64,000 nucleotides of DNA, taken from the NCBI GenBank assembly GCA_026390775.1, contig JAPLFF010000003.1, forward strand, positions 310,001 to 374,000. Reading direction: 5' to 3'. Each line of letters starts with the position of its first letter. The first letter of the stretch is position 1. The stretch is from Ignavibacteriales bacterium. GTDB lineage: Bacteria > Bacteroidota > Ignavibacteria > Ignavibacteriales > Melioribacteraceae. The translations under genes were made by a program, and so were the position numbers. Positions 45,491-54,719 of this stretch are shown piece after piece. Below the pieces are notes generated by a model. It was not told the DNA's origin and ran no database searches. It saw only the letters and a list, made by a program, of their open reading frames with translations.

Positions 45491-45526
45491 CAATTCTCAA
45501 TTAGCAATTCTCAATTCTGAATTGCA
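45491..45526. repeat. CAATTCTCAATTAGCAATTC-type repeat
   Basis: Tandem 12-13 base units (CAATTCTCAATT, then AGCAATTCTCAATT, then CTGAATTG) just upstream of tRNA-Ala, sharing CAATTCTCAATT with the repeat at 43449-43520. Confidence 0.7.
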
Positions 45527-45529
45527 TTT

Positions 45530-45602
<73 letters not shown>

Positions 45603-45603
45603 C

Positions 45604-45632
45604 AAAAAAAGCGACATAAGTCGCTTTTACTT
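45604..45632. terminator. Bidirectional terminator between tRNA-Ala and the XRE gene
   Basis: AAAAAAAGCGAC, loop ATAA, GTCGCTTTTA: a stem of at least nine pairs with T-runs on both strands. It serves tRNA-Ala on the plus strand and the convergent regulator gene on the minus strand. Confidence 0.85.
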
Positions 45633-45662
45633 TAATAACAAGTTCCTTATTAACCAACTTGT

Positions 45663-46208
45663 TTAATGCCCACTCTCAGCTTTTTTTGTTAGGTCCGCTA
45701 TTTGTGTAAAACTTGATTGCAGCTTTCTTAATTCAGTTTCTAATTTGTAAATCTTGTAAGATTCAATTGATTCTTTTCCGCCAAGAAGCCAATTAACATC
45801 GCATCCTAATTTTAAAAGTTTAACTAAAATTCTTGTCCCAGGTTCTCTTTTTCCGCTGATGTATTGTTGTAACTGCTGCGGGGAAATCTTCATTGCTTCG
45901 GCAAGCTTTTTTAATGTGCCGTATTTTCTTTTTGCAAACAAGCGCAACCTTTCACCAACGCCAAGTTGAAGTTTATCATCAGTGAACAAATCTATACTGT
46001 CAACGTAATCGCCTTCAAAAAGATTTAGCTCAAATTGGTAATCATCAATTATTTTTTTTATTTGATGATAAAGTTCATCATCAAATTGCGGACTCTCGTT
46101 GAGTAAATAGGTAAGTGTTTGGACTTTAATACCAAGTTTCTCGGCAATCATGTTTTGTTTGATGCCGAGCGTGTGGACAAGATATTTTATTTCTTCCTGC
46201 TTTGTCAT
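45663..46208 (-). CDS. XRE family regulator with two helix-turn-helix regions
   Basis: The 181-residue product starts MTKQEEIKYLVHTLGIKQNM. A first HTH-like region (about 10-35: IKQNMIAEKLGIKVQTLTYL) and a second XRE/Cro-type HTH (about 85-140: RLRLFAKRKYGTLKKLAEAM, then KISPQQLQQYISGKREPGT) are seen, with a C-terminal helix of coiled-coil type. A longer form starting with TTG at 46274 is possible, but the ATG at 46208 gives the better domain start. It is a DNA-binding regulator of unknown target. It is divergent from the MATE exporter gene, which it might control (inference). Confidence 0.8.
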   Translation of the reverse strand: MTKQEEIKYLVHTLGIKQNMIAEKLGIKVQTLTYLLNESPQFDDELYHQIKKIIDDYQFELNLFEGDYVDSIDLFTDDKLQLGVGERLRLFAKRKYGTLKKLAEAMKISPQQLQQYISGKREPGTRILVKLLKLGCDVNWLLGGKESIESYKIYKLETELRKLQSSFTQIADLTKKAESGH

Positions 46209-46374
46209 TTTTATTTTAGACCTTTTATAAAGCAGTTGCTTATGCAAAATAGCAAACCTGATTCCATCTGGCAAGTTTTATCTATACCTGTAACATTAAT
46301 GATGGCGATAAGTCTAAATTTCACAATAAATTCTGTTATGAAGTTTCATTGTTAATTCAATATCTTAGTAACAT

Positions 46375-47724
46375 ATGAAATTACAGTTCAATAAAGATCA
46401 TAAATACATTCTTCACTTAGCCCTACCTGCAATTGCTGGATTATCAACTCAAATGGTTGTTTCGCTTGTTGATACTGCAATGGTTGGCCGTCTTTTTAAC
46501 GCCGAGTATTATCTTGCAGCAATGGGTATTGGTGTATTTGCCACCTGGGCTGTTGTAAGTCTATTCTCAAGTCTTGCAACCGGAACTCATGTATTGATTG
46601 CAAGAAGATTTGGTTCAAAAGAATTTGATAAATGCGGTGATGTTCTTAATACTTCTCTTATTATAGCTTTGTTAATAGGAACTGTTATTGCTTCCATTGT
46701 TGTTGCATTTTCTTTCGACATCGCTAATTTCTTTGCAGTTGATCCCAAAGTTGGATTCTATGCCGGACAGTTTTTGCATTACCGTTTTATGGGGATTCCG
46801 TTTTTTCTAATAACAGTTTCCTATCGTGGATTTTTCTTCGGGATAGGGAAGACAAAGATTTTTATGTATTCCGCAATTCTTATAAACTTCCTGAACATAA
46901 TCTTCAATTATTTTTTCATCTATGGCGGATTTGGTATGAAGGGCATGGGTCTCGCCGGATCCGGACTTGGTTCTACAATCGCAACAATTTGCGATGCTTT
47001 TTTTTATTTCACTGTTTCATTGTTACCTTCATTCAGACATAAATTTAATTACTTCAGAAATTTTAGATTTAATAAATCAATTGCTTCTTCGATAATAAAT
47101 ATTTCACTTCCGGTATCACTTCAAAATATTTTTATACTTGTTGGATTCTTAAGTTTTATATCTATTACCGGATTTATCGGAACAGCAGAACAAGCAGCAA
47201 GTACAATTATTTTTTCTGCACTACAATTTTCTCTTATGCCTTGTTTCGGATTTGGAATTGCCATTCAAACTCTTGTTGGCAATAGTATTGGAAGTGAAGA
47301 TATTGATAAAGCAAAATATTATGGTTATGAAACTAGTAAACTTGCAAGCATATTTACTCTTTTTGTAGCAATCATTTTCGTAACTATTCCAAGATTAGTT
47401 CTTCATCTTATTACTAATGATCAGGTTGTTATTGAAACAGCTGTGCCGGCATTAAGAATAGCCGGAATTGGACAAATATTTTATTCGGTAGGAGTTGTAC
47501 TCGCAAATGGATTACAAGCTGCAGGTCAGACTCTTTATGTAATGTTGTCCGAGGTAATTGTTAATTGGTTTGTTTTTGTCCCCATCGCTTATTTCTTGGG
47601 AGTCTATCTGAAATTTGGTTTGTTAGGCGCTTGGTCTGCACTTCCGTTTTACGTCGTCCTTTATGCGGGTGTTATTTTTTTAAAATTCAAATTTGGCAAT
47701 TGGAACAAGTATAAGCGTGTGTGA
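46375..47724 (+). CDS. MATE family efflux transporter
   Basis: A 449-residue inner-membrane exporter with twelve helices. ALPAIAGLSTQMVVSLVDTA, then MVGRLFNAEYY, marks helix 1. LFSSLATGTHVLIARRFGSK and PCFGFGIAIQTLVGNSIGSE are family signatures of the two halves, here in the DinF/NorM-like branch. It exports drugs or metabolites in exchange for Na+ or H+. It is divergent from the XRE regulator (166-base gap). Another MATE gene begins at 600. No strong Shine-Dalgarno sequence is seen before the ATG. Confidence 0.93.
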   Translation: MKLQFNKDHKYILHLALPAIAGLSTQMVVSLVDTAMVGRLFNAEYYLAAMGIGVFATWAVVSLFSSLATGTHVLIARRFGSKEFDKCGDVLNTSLIIALLIGTVIASIVVAFSFDIANFFAVDPKVGFYAGQFLHYRFMGIPFFLITVSYRGFFFGIGKTKIFMYSAILINFLNIIFNYFFIYGGFGMKGMGLAGSGLGSTIATICDAFFYFTVSLLPSFRHKFNYFRNFRFNKSIASSIINISLPVSLQNIFILVGFLSFISITGFIGTAEQAASTIIFSALQFSLMPCFGFGIAIQTLVGNSIGSEDIDKAKYYGYETSKLASIFTLFVAIIFVTIPRLVLHLITNDQVVIETAVPALRIAGIGQIFYSVGVVLANGLQAAGQTLYVMLSEVIVNWFVFVPIAYFLGVYLKFGLLGAWSALPFYVVLYAGVIFLKFKFGNWNKYKRV

Positions 47725-47775
47725 CATAAAAAACTTGACAATCTTATCCACGAAGGATATATTTATTACGTAAAA

Positions 47776-48174
47776 ATGAAGAAAACTACATATTTCATAT
47801 TGTTTATCATTCTTTCCGCTTTAATAACCTACGCGGGAGTTGATCTGTTAAAATTTTCGGCACACAGCCAAGATGGAAATGTTGTTGTTTCGTGGCAGAC
47901 TATAACTGAATCAAATCTTAATTATTTTGTTGTTGAAAGAAAAACTGTTAACGGCAGTTTTATGGAAATTGGAAATGTATCGCCTCGATCAGATAAAAAT
48001 TATGAATATGTTGATCAATCTGCATTTAAAACTTCAGATCAATTATACGTTTATAGATTGAAGATAGTTGATAACGACGGTTCTGTTTCATATTCTCAAG
48101 TAGTATCGGTTACACATAGTAATATATCAAGCGTAAAGAGAACATGGGGAAGCATTAAAGCTTTATTCCGTTAA
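47776..48174 (+). CDS. Small exported FN3-like protein
   Basis: A 132-residue protein with a signal peptide (ending about ITYAG) and one fibronectin-III-like domain: KFSAHSQDGNVVVSWQTITE, then SNLNYFVVERK, YEYVDQSAF and YVYRLKIVDNDGSVSYSQVV. This resembles the Ig/FN3 modules placed before type IX sorting domains in this phylum, but no sorting domain is present. It ends with a basic RTWGSIKALFR tail. The function is unknown. It lies 51 bases after the MATE gene and 51 bases before maf. Confidence 0.75.
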   Translation: MKKTTYFILFIILSALITYAGVDLLKFSAHSQDGNVVVSWQTITESNLNYFVVERKTVNGSFMEIGNVSPRSDKNYEYVDQSAFKTSDQLYVYRLKIVDNDGSVSYSQVVSVTHSNISSVKRTWGSIKALFR

Positions 48175-48225
48175 TCTTTTCATCCGCATTGAACCACTTC
48201 TTATTTTAACCGATAAAAATTTTTC

Positions 48226-48804
48226 ATGTTCAAAACAAACCTTCAAATATATTTAGCTTCAAAATCGCCCAGACGGAGAAAGCTGCTTAAACAATTAGGC
48301 ATTTCCTTCAAATCATTTTCAGTTGATCTTAAAGAAGAAGTCTTAGACGGAGAACATCCTGTACAAACAGTCCGCAGACTTGCTCTCCACAAATCTGAAG
48401 CAGCTAGTTTGAAAGTGAGGAAAGGAATTATAATAACTGCCGATACAATTGTAGTTCTTAATAAAGAAATTATCGGAAAGCCCAAGGATGAAAAAGATGC
48501 TTACAATATCTTATTAAAACTAAGTGGAAAGACACATCTTGTTTTTACCGGATTTGTTGTGAAAAATTTGATGAACGGGAAAAGTGTTGTGGATTATGAA
48601 AGAACAAAAGTTACATTCAGAAAATTAACATCAAAAGAAATTAACGATTATATTAGAACTGGCAGTCCAATGGATAAAGCCGGAGCTTATGGTATTCAAG
48701 ATGATTTCGGTGCAGTGTTTGTAGAAAAAATTGATGGCTGCTATTATAACGTTGTCGGTCTTCCGCTGGCAAAACTTTATGGATCACTAATGGAAATTTT
48801 GTGA
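48226..48804 (+). CDS. maf: Maf-like nucleoside triphosphate pyrophosphatase
   Basis: A 192-residue Maf/HAM1-like enzyme. The N-terminal ASKSPRRRKLLKQLG is the Maf signature, followed by AADTIVV-type ITADTIVVLNKEIIGKPKD, SGKTHLVFTGF, the catalytic Asp region and GAYGIQDDFGAVFVEKIDG, then YYNVVGLPLAKLY. It hydrolyses dTTP/UTP or modified NTPs to the monophosphate and restrains mutagenic nucleotides. It lies one base before the start of the flippase-like gene, in the same direction. Confidence 0.94.
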   Translation: MFKTNLQIYLASKSPRRRKLLKQLGISFKSFSVDLKEEVLDGEHPVQTVRRLALHKSEAASLKVRKGIIITADTIVVLNKEIIGKPKDEKDAYNILLKLSGKTHLVFTGFVVKNLMNGKSVVDYERTKVTFRKLTSKEINDYIRTGSPMDKAGAYGIQDDFGAVFVEKIDGCYYNVVGLPLAKLYGSLMEIL

Positions 48805-48805
48805 C

Positions 48806-49771
48806 TTGTTTGAAAAACTAAAAAAAAATCTAATAATATCTCTTCTTCTTACCGCACTAATTATTTTTCTCTTCGGTGTACTCACTGATTTTAATTCTAT
48901 AATTAATTCTTTCAAACAGTTTAACTGGCTTTTACTACCTGCCTTGTTATGTCTGTCTTTAGGTAATTATGCATTTCGATTTATTAAATGGGAATACTAT
49001 TTAAAATTATTAAAGATCAAAATTTCAAGATTACTCTCTATTAAAATATTTTTTTCCGGTTTGGCAATGAGTGCATCTCCTGCAAAAATGGGAGAGGTAC
49101 TAAAATCATTATTGCTTAAAGAAATAATAAATGAACCGATCTCTAAAACGGCATCAATAATTTTTGCAGAACGATTAACAGATCTTTTATCACTAACTTT
49201 TCTTGCATTAATAGGCGGATTATATTTCCATTATAATAGTGTATTAATTTACGTTGTCGGTTCTTTCTTCATCATTTTGATAATTGTAATTAGCAACCGG
49301 GCAATTGCTGAACGCATAATAATGTTTTCTGCAAAAATACCTTTCATAAAAAAACAAATTTCTAATATTAAAAATCTTTATGAAAGCGCTTATATATTAC
49401 TGCAACCTAAAGCAATTTTCTCAATGCTCGGTGTAAGTATTTTTTCATGGTCCTTTGAGTGCTTTGGATTTTATTTGATTCTCTTTAACTTTGAACAGGG
49501 TTTTTCGATTCTATGGACTACATTTGTTTATGCATTTTCTATAATAGTCGGTGCGGTTTCTATGTTACCGGGTGGATTAGGTGTAACGGAAGGTTCATTA
49601 AGTTTAATCTTGATTAAAGGCGGTATTCCTAACGAGACCGCAATTGCTACAACGATTATTATTAGAATGGTAACTTTATGGTTTGCGGTAATTCTGGGTT
49701 TAGTTGTTTTGTTCTTTCTTCGCAAAGAATATAAAAATTCATTGAATAAAACACGGAGTAATAATGGCTAA
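48806..49771 (+). CDS. Lysylphosphatidylglycerol synthase TM/AglD-like (flippase-like) membrane protein
   Basis: A 321-residue protein with about eight membrane helices, of the UPF0104/LPG_synthase_TM family. [20 protein letters not shown] and [17 protein letters not shown] occur early, and [20 protein letters not shown] is the signature near the end. Characterised relatives flip or synthesise lipids or glycolipids; this one has no catalytic C-terminal domain. The start is TTG at 48806, one base after maf ends. Its end overlaps the icd start by eight bases, so the three genes are probably co-transcribed. Confidence 0.88.
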   Translation: MFEKLKKNLIISLLLTALIIFLFGVLTDFNSIINSFKQFNWLLLPALLCLSLGNYAFRFIKWEYYLKLLKIKISRLLSIKIFFSGLAMSASPAKMGEVLKSLLLKEIINEPISKTASIIFAERLTDLLSLTFLALIGGLYFHYNSVLIYVVGSFFIILIIVISNRAIAERIIMFSAKIPFIKKQISNIKNLYESAYILLQPKAIFSMLGVSIFSWSFECFGFYLILFNFEQGFSILWTTFVYAFSIIVGAVSMLPGGLGVTEGSLSLILIKGGIPNETAIATTIIIRMVTLWFAVILGLVVLFFLRKEYKNSLNKTRSNNG

Positions 49772-51014
49772 GTACAAAAAAATAGTAGTTCCAAAAGAAG
49801 GCGAAAAGATTACGATTAAAGACAGTAGGTTGTCAGTTCCAAATAATCCGGTTATTCCTTTTATAGAAGGAGACGGAACAGGCCCTGATATTTGGTTTGC
49901 ATCTAAAATGGTTTTTGATGCCGCTGTTGAAAAAGCTTACAATGGAAAAAAGAAAATTGTTTGGATGGAAGTGTTTGCTGGAGAAAAAGCTGTAAAGACT
50001 TACGGAAAGAATCAATGGCTTCCGGGTGAAACTCTTGATGCAATCAAAGAATACATGATTGCAATTAAAGGTCCGCTTACCACGCCTATCGGAGGCGGTA
50101 TTAGAAGTTTAAATGTTGCTCTCAGAAAAGAACTTGATCTCTTTGCTTGTGTCCGCCCTGTAAAATATTACAAAGGAACACCAAGCCCGGTAAAGCGTCC
50201 GCAAGATTTAGATATTGTAATTTTTAGAGAGAACACGGAAGATGTTTACGCAGGAATAGAATTCAAAGCTGAATCAAAAGAAGCAACAGATCTCATCAAG
50301 TACATTAACAAAAAATTTCAGAAAAAAATCCGTATGGAATCCGGTATAGGAATTAAGCCGATGAGCAAGTTCGGAACTGAAAGACTTGTAAAGAAAGCAA
50401 TTGAATATGCAGTCGCTAACAAAAGAGAAAGTGTTACACTTGTTCACAAAGGTAACATCATGAAGTTTACCGAAGGTTCTTTTAAAGAGTGGGGATATGA
50501 AACTGCTAAAAAATATTTTGGCGATGTTACTGTTTCTGAAGATGATCTCTGGAAGAATTATAATGGCAAATTACCTCAAGGAAAAATTTTGATCAAAGAT
50601 CGTATCGCTGATAGCATATTCCAACAAGTTTTGCTACGTCCAACCGAATATTCCATTTTGGCTACACCAAACTTAAATGGCGACTATTTATCTGATGCAA
50701 CTGCAGCTCAAGTTGGCGGTTTAGGAATTGCGCCGGGCGCTAATATGAGTTATTTCGGCGGAGTGTTTGAAGCTACACACGGAACCGCGCCAAAATATGC
50801 CGGACTTGATAAAGTTAATCCGGGTTCAGTTATTCTTTCTGGCGTTATGATGTTTGAATACATGGGCTGGAAAAAAGCTGCTCGATTAATTGAAAAAGCT
50901 ATCGGTAAAGCAATCAAATCTAAAACAGTTACTTATGATTTTGCACGTTTGATGAAAGGTGCAACCGAATTAAGTTGTTCTGATTTTGGAAGAGCAATAA
51001 TTAAAAATATGTGA
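49764..51014 (+). CDS. icd: NADP-dependent isocitrate dehydrogenase
   Basis: A 416-residue enzyme with the same length and layout as E. coli Icd. It has [12 protein letters not shown], the phosphorylatable serine region [20 protein letters not shown] (Ser115), [36 protein letters not shown] and [19 protein letters not shown]. It converts isocitrate to 2-oxoglutarate and CO2 in the TCA cycle (reversible). The start overlaps the flippase-like gene by eight bases. A different dehydrogenase of the superfamily is at 34887. A long inverted repeat follows eight bases after the stop. Confidence 0.96.
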   Translation: MAKYKKIVVPKEGEKITIKDSRLSVPNNPVIPFIEGDGTGPDIWFASKMVFDAAVEKAYNGKKKIVWMEVFAGEKAVKTYGKNQWLPGETLDAIKEYMIAIKGPLTTPIGGGIRSLNVALRKELDLFACVRPVKYYKGTPSPVKRPQDLDIVIFRENTEDVYAGIEFKAESKEATDLIKYINKKFQKKIRMESGIGIKPMSKFGTERLVKKAIEYAVANKRESVTLVHKGNIMKFTEGSFKEWGYETAKKYFGDVTVSEDDLWKNYNGKLPQGKILIKDRIADSIFQQVLLRPTEYSILATPNLNGDYLSDATAAQVGGLGIAPGANMSYFGGVFEATHGTAPKYAGLDKVNPGSVILSGVMMFEYMGWKKAARLIEKAIGKAIKSKTVTYDFARLMKGATELSCSDFGRAIIKNM

Positions 51015-51021
51015 CAAAAAA

Positions 51022-51102
51022 GCCGTGAGACATGAAAGGTCAGAGGTGAAAAGAATTAAAGATTTTACTTTTACCTCTCACTTTTCACCTTTCATGTTTG
51101 AT
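51022..51102. repeat. CATGAAAGGTCAGAGGTGAAAA-type inverted repeat after icd
   Basis: The arms CATGAAAGGT (followed by CAGAGGTGAAAAG) and CTTTTACCTCTCACTTTTCA, then CCTTTCATG, are inverse. Outer ten-base arms pair perfectly and the inner part imperfectly. 51080-51094 is identical to 34273-34287 beside the four-helix-bundle cassette. Confidence 0.8.
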
Positions 51103-51209
51103 TAACACCCGTTCACATCAAATTTTCCTACAGACCTTTCTATCCTTGATTTTAGAGCCCACTGTTTATATTTTAACACCACTTCAAATAAAACTGATGG
51201 AGGTTTGAG

Positions 51210-51629
51210 ATGAATAATGAAGAAAATGGAATTGGTAAAGGATTATTGATAGGTTTTTTGACAGGCGCTGCTGTAGGTTCAATCATCGCTCTTCTATTTG
51301 CGCCAAAGTCCGGTAAAGAATTACGCGAAGAAATTAAAAACAAATCGCAGGATTTTATGGAAGATGCGGAGAACTATGTAGCAAACGCAAAAGACAAAGC
51401 ATCACAACTCATAAATGAGGGTAAAAAAAAATCCGAAAAATTGGTATCTGATACAAAAGAAAAAGTAGATACTCTTTTAGGTGAAGCTGAAAAGATTTTA
51501 AGCGATGCAAAAGGTAAAGTCGGTAATTATACACAAGCCGGTAAAGAAAAAATTGAAAAAGAAGGTGAACGGCTGAAAACAGCAATTAGAGCTGGCATGG
51601 ATGCTTATAAAACAGAGAAGGACTCATAA
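51210..51629 (+). CDS. YtxH domain protein
   Basis: A 139-residue protein with an N-terminal glycine-rich membrane helix (GLLIGFLTGAAVGSIIALLF, then APKSGKELREEI), the YtxH signature, followed by a long charged amphipathic helix with near-heptad repeats (lysine/glutamate-rich, about 45-135). Such proteins are small membrane-anchored helical proteins linked to stress or envelope behaviour; no biochemical role is known. GGAGG precedes the ATG. The DUF948 gene follows after six bases, an arrangement frequent in many phyla. Confidence 0.9.
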   Translation: MNNEENGIGKGLLIGFLTGAAVGSIIALLFAPKSGKELREEIKNKSQDFMEDAENYVANAKDKASQLINEGKKKSEKLVSDTKEKVDTLLGEAEKILSDAKGKVGNYTQAGKEKIEKEGERLKTAIRAGMDAYKTEKDS

Positions 51630-51635
51630 AAATTT

Positions 51636-52016
51636 ATGAATATAATAGATATTCTTCTTATCATATTAATCCTATCGGCTTCTACTTTATGTATTTTCCT
51701 AATTATTTATTTGAAGAAATTAGTCGATCATGTAGAAGCTGTACGCAAAGATGTTCACGAGCTGGTTGAAAAAACAACTCCCGTTTTTGAAAATCTAGAT
51801 GATGTAACGCGAAGAGTAAATCGCATTGTCTCGGAAGTCGAAAATTATTGGAATGAAATTGACAGCTCGATCAAAAAAGTGCGTGAACAGATTTCCGGTC
51901 TCACTTCTCTAAAAAGATATATTGATGCGGAGAATCCAGTCTCAGAACTCATCAAAAATGTTAAAGCTTTCACAAAGGGCTTCATTACTTTTTGGAAGAC
52001 GATAAAACACAGGTAA
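51636..52016 (+). CDS. DUF948-like membrane-anchored coiled-coil protein
   Basis: A 126-residue protein with an N-terminal membrane helix (IIDILLIILILSASTLCIFL) and a long helical tail (LKKLVDHVEAVRKDVHELVE, RVNRIVSEVENYWNEIDSSI) of the DUF948 type. It partners the YtxH gene before it, and the two are probably co-expressed. The molecular role is unknown. The EF-G paralogue begins 32 bases later on the same strand. Confidence 0.85.
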   Translation: MNIIDILLIILILSASTLCIFLIIYLKKLVDHVEAVRKDVHELVEKTTPVFENLDDVTRRVNRIVSEVENYWNEIDSSIKKVREQISGLTSLKRYIDAENPVSELIKNVKAFTKGFITFWKTIKHR

Positions 52017-52048
52017 TTTTTCTTGTTCAAACATAAGGAGAATCAATT

Positions 52049-54145
52049 TTGAAAGAGTATAACGCAGATGCTATTAGAAATATAGCGTTTATTGGTCACG
52101 GTGGAAGTGGGAAAACTACGATCTCGGAAATTCTTTTATTCACTGGCGGAGAAATTAATCGTATTGGTAAAGTAGAAGAAGGCAACACTACTTCCGATTT
52201 TAATGCAAACGAAATCGAAAAACGGATTTCAATTGCAGCTTCAACTCTTCATCTGGAATGGAATGCTACAAAAATAAATATCCTCGATACGCCGGGTTTC
52301 CCTGATTTTATCGGACAGGTTATTTCTTCTCTGCATGTAGCAGATTTGGCTGTTTCAGTCATAAAAAGTTTTGAGGGAATTGAAGTAGGTACAGAACAAA
52401 CATGGGAGTATGTAAGAAAGTATAAACTACCGGCGGCAGTTATTATTAATAAAGTTGATAATGAGCATTCAAAATTTTTTGAAACTATTGCACAAGCTAA
52501 AACTCGTTTGAGCCATGATATAACTGTTGTTTCGTTCCCGGTAAAAGAAGGTTTGAATTTCAATTCTGTTATTGATCTGGTAAAAATGAAAATGATAACG
52601 TATGCAGATGCCGGTTCTAAAAAATTTACTGAAGAAGATATTCCTACTGACTTAAAAGTACACGCAGATAAACTTAGAGAGGTTCTTGTTGAAAAAATCG
52701 CTGAGGCAAACGAAGAATTAATGAATAAATTTTTTGAAGAAGGAGCTTTGAGCGATGAAGAAATTCAGAAAGGATTGAAAGCTTCGATACTAAGCGGCGG
52801 ATTGATTCCGGCTTTTGCCTTTGCCGCAACTAAAGGAATTGGACAAAACACTTTTCTCGATTTTGCAGTAAAATATTTTCCAGCACCGAATGAAAGAGAA
52901 CCAATTGAAGCATCAATGAAAGACGGCGGTAAAAAAGTTAAATTAACTTGCGATGTAAAAGGCGAACCCGCTCTGCTTATTTTCAAATCATTATCTGAAC
53001 AGCATGTTGGAGAACTTTCAATATTCAAAGTTTACTCAGGCTCATTAGCACCAGGACTAGATCTTCAAAACACTCACAGAGATAAAATCGAACGGCTAGG
53101 ACAAATTTATGTATTGAACGGACATAACAGAAAAGATATTACAAAATTAAATGCAGGCGATATCGGCGCAGTTGTAAAATTGAAAGATAGTCACACCGGA
53201 GATACTCTTAGTTCGAAAAATTTTACAATACTTCTGCCTGAAATCCAATATCCTGAACCTGTAATACGTTTTGCTGTCAAACCTAAAGCAAAAGGCGATG
53301 AAGATAAAATTTCCGCCGCATTACATACCGCTCACGAAGAAGAACCAACACTGAGAACAAAATTTGACCCAGAAATTTCACAAACTGTAGTTTCAGGACA
53401 GGGTGAGCTTCAACTTAATCTTGGAATCAAATTATTAAAAGATCGTTACGGTGTTGAAGTTGAATTAGTTGAACCGAGAATTCCGTACCGCGAAACTATA
53501 AAAGGAAAATGTGAAGACTCAGAATACAAACACAAAAAACAATCGGGTGGACGCGGACAGTACGGGCATGTTCATTTAAAATTAGAACCAATGCCGCGCG
53601 GAAGCGGATATGAATTTGTTGATGACATCGTCGGCGGTGTTGTCCCGGGTCGCTTCATTCCTGCTGTAGAAAAAGGATTGAAAGAAATTATGACCAAAGG
53701 AATTCTTACTGGAAGTAAAGTTGTTGATGTTAAAGTTTCTTTGTTCGATGGAACTTACCATGCTGTTGACTCTGACGAAGTTTCATTTAAAATTGCCGCA
53801 TCAATGGCTTTTAGAAAAGGATTTATGGAATCTAAACCGATGCTTCTTGAACCGATCTATGATATCAATGTTAAGATTCCTGATAAGTATATGGGCGATG
53901 TGATGGGCGATATTTCCGGAAGACGCGGTAAAATCCAAAACATGGATTCGGAGAATTCATTTCAAATAATCAAAGCTAAAGTACCCCTGGCAGAACTTCA
54001 CAAATACTCTACTCAACTTCGCAGTTTAACTTCAGGGCGCGGAATGTTTTCGATGAGTTTCTCTCATTATGAAGAGGTTCCTAAGGAAACAGAAACAAAA
54101 GTAATCGAAGAATATCAAAAACATAAAGAAGAAGAAGCAGAATAA
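52049..54145 (+). CDS. EF-G-like translation factor GTPase (paralogue)
   Basis: A 698-residue five-domain protein. G1 is GHGGSGKTT (16-24; the usual EF-G sequence is AHIDAGKTT), G3 DTPGFPDF and G4 NKVD. Then come domain II, domain III and the domain IV/V fold (SGGRGQYGHVHLKLEP, GGVVPGRFIPAVEKGLKEI, IYDINVKIPDKYMGDVMGDI, SGRRGKI). It belongs to the EF-G2-like branch, different from the housekeeping fusA. The role is possibly translocation or recycling under particular conditions. The start is TTG at 52049 with AAGGAG eight bases upstream. Confidence 0.9.
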   Translation: MKEYNADAIRNIAFIGHGGSGKTTISEILLFTGGEINRIGKVEEGNTTSDFNANEIEKRISIAASTLHLEWNATKINILDTPGFPDFIGQVISSLHVADLAVSVIKSFEGIEVGTEQTWEYVRKYKLPAAVIINKVDNEHSKFFETIAQAKTRLSHDITVVSFPVKEGLNFNSVIDLVKMKMITYADAGSKKFTEEDIPTDLKVHADKLREVLVEKIAEANEELMNKFFEEGALSDEEIQKGLKASILSGGLIPAFAFAATKGIGQNTFLDFAVKYFPAPNEREPIEASMKDGGKKVKLTCDVKGEPALLIFKSLSEQHVGELSIFKVYSGSLAPGLDLQNTHRDKIERLGQIYVLNGHNRKDITKLNAGDIGAVVKLKDSHTGDTLSSKNFTILLPEIQYPEPVIRFAVKPKAKGDEDKISAALHTAHEEEPTLRTKFDPEISQTVVSGQGELQLNLGIKLLKDRYGVEVELVEPRIPYRETIKGKCEDSEYKHKKQSGGRGQYGHVHLKLEPMPRGSGYEFVDDIVGGVVPGRFIPAVEKGLKEIMTKGILTGSKVVDVKVSLFDGTYHAVDSDEVSFKIAASMAFRKGFMESKPMLLEPIYDINVKIPDKYMGDVMGDISGRRGKIQNMDSENSFQIIKAKVPLAELHKYSTQLRSLTSGRGMFSMSFSHYEEVPKETETKVIEEYQKHKEEEAE

Positions 54146-54166
54146 ATTTATTCTGATTAAATTGCG

Positions 54167-54198
54167 GGTGGAAGTAACATCAACTTCCGCCTTTTTTA
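54167..54198 (+). terminator. Terminator abutting the HIT gene start
   Basis: GGTGGAAGT, loop AACATCA, ACTTCCGCC: nine pairs including one T-G, then CTTTTTTA. It ends only about four bases before the ATG of the next gene, so that gene has no ordinary ribosome site of its own and its transcription must come from elsewhere or from read-through. Confidence 0.8.
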
Positions 54199-54201
54199 TT
54201 T

Positions 54202-54714
54202 ATGGATAAACTCTGGTCACCTTGGCGGTCTAACTACATCGAATCTTTCAAAACAAAAAAAGATTCTGATGCATGTATTTTTTGCGAGGCGTTAAAGCTT
54301 CCAATCAAAAGCAACAAATCGTTAATTGTTTTCAAAAACGATTTATGTTATGTGATGCTGAATTTGTATCCTTACAACAGCGGACACTTAATGGTCATTC
54401 CAAATAAACACGTTAGTGATATTCATGCTTTGAGCCGGAATGAATTGAATGAAATGATGAGTACAGTTCGTCTTTCAATGAAAGTTTTGGAAAAATCCAT
54501 GAAGCCGCAAGGGATGAACTTTGGTGCAAATCTTGGTAAAGCCGCCGGCGCCGGAATAGATTCGCATCTTCACTTTCATGTTGTACCGAGATGGAGCGGC
54601 GATATTAATTTTATGCCGGCTATCGGTGAAGTAAAAATTATTTCTCAAGATTTACTAGTAAAAAAAAAAAAACTTATTAATTCTTTTAACGAAATTCTAA
54701 AAACAGACAAATAA
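54202..54714 (+). CDS. HIT family hydrolase
   Basis: A 170-residue histidine-triad protein. The N-terminal CIFC (Cys25, Cys28) is probably part of a zinc site. YPYNSGHLMVIPNKHVSDIH is the nucleotide-binding region and SHLHFHVVPRW (His122/124/126) the catalytic triad. The layout matches the Ap4A-phosphorylase/HIT-like group that cleaves dinucleoside polyphosphates or AMP conjugates. The ATG at 54202 lies next to the preceding terminator's T-run and lacks a Shine-Dalgarno sequence. The glycerate kinase gene starts five bases after its stop codon and is probably translated from the same message. Confidence 0.92.
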   Translation: MDKLWSPWRSNYIESFKTKKDSDACIFCEALKLPIKSNKSLIVFKNDLCYVMLNLYPYNSGHLMVIPNKHVSDIHALSRNELNEMMSTVRLSMKVLEKSMKPQGMNFGANLGKAAGAGIDSHLHFHVVPRWSGDINFMPAIGEVKIISQDLLVKKKKLINSFNEILKTDK

Positions 54715-54719
54715 AAATA

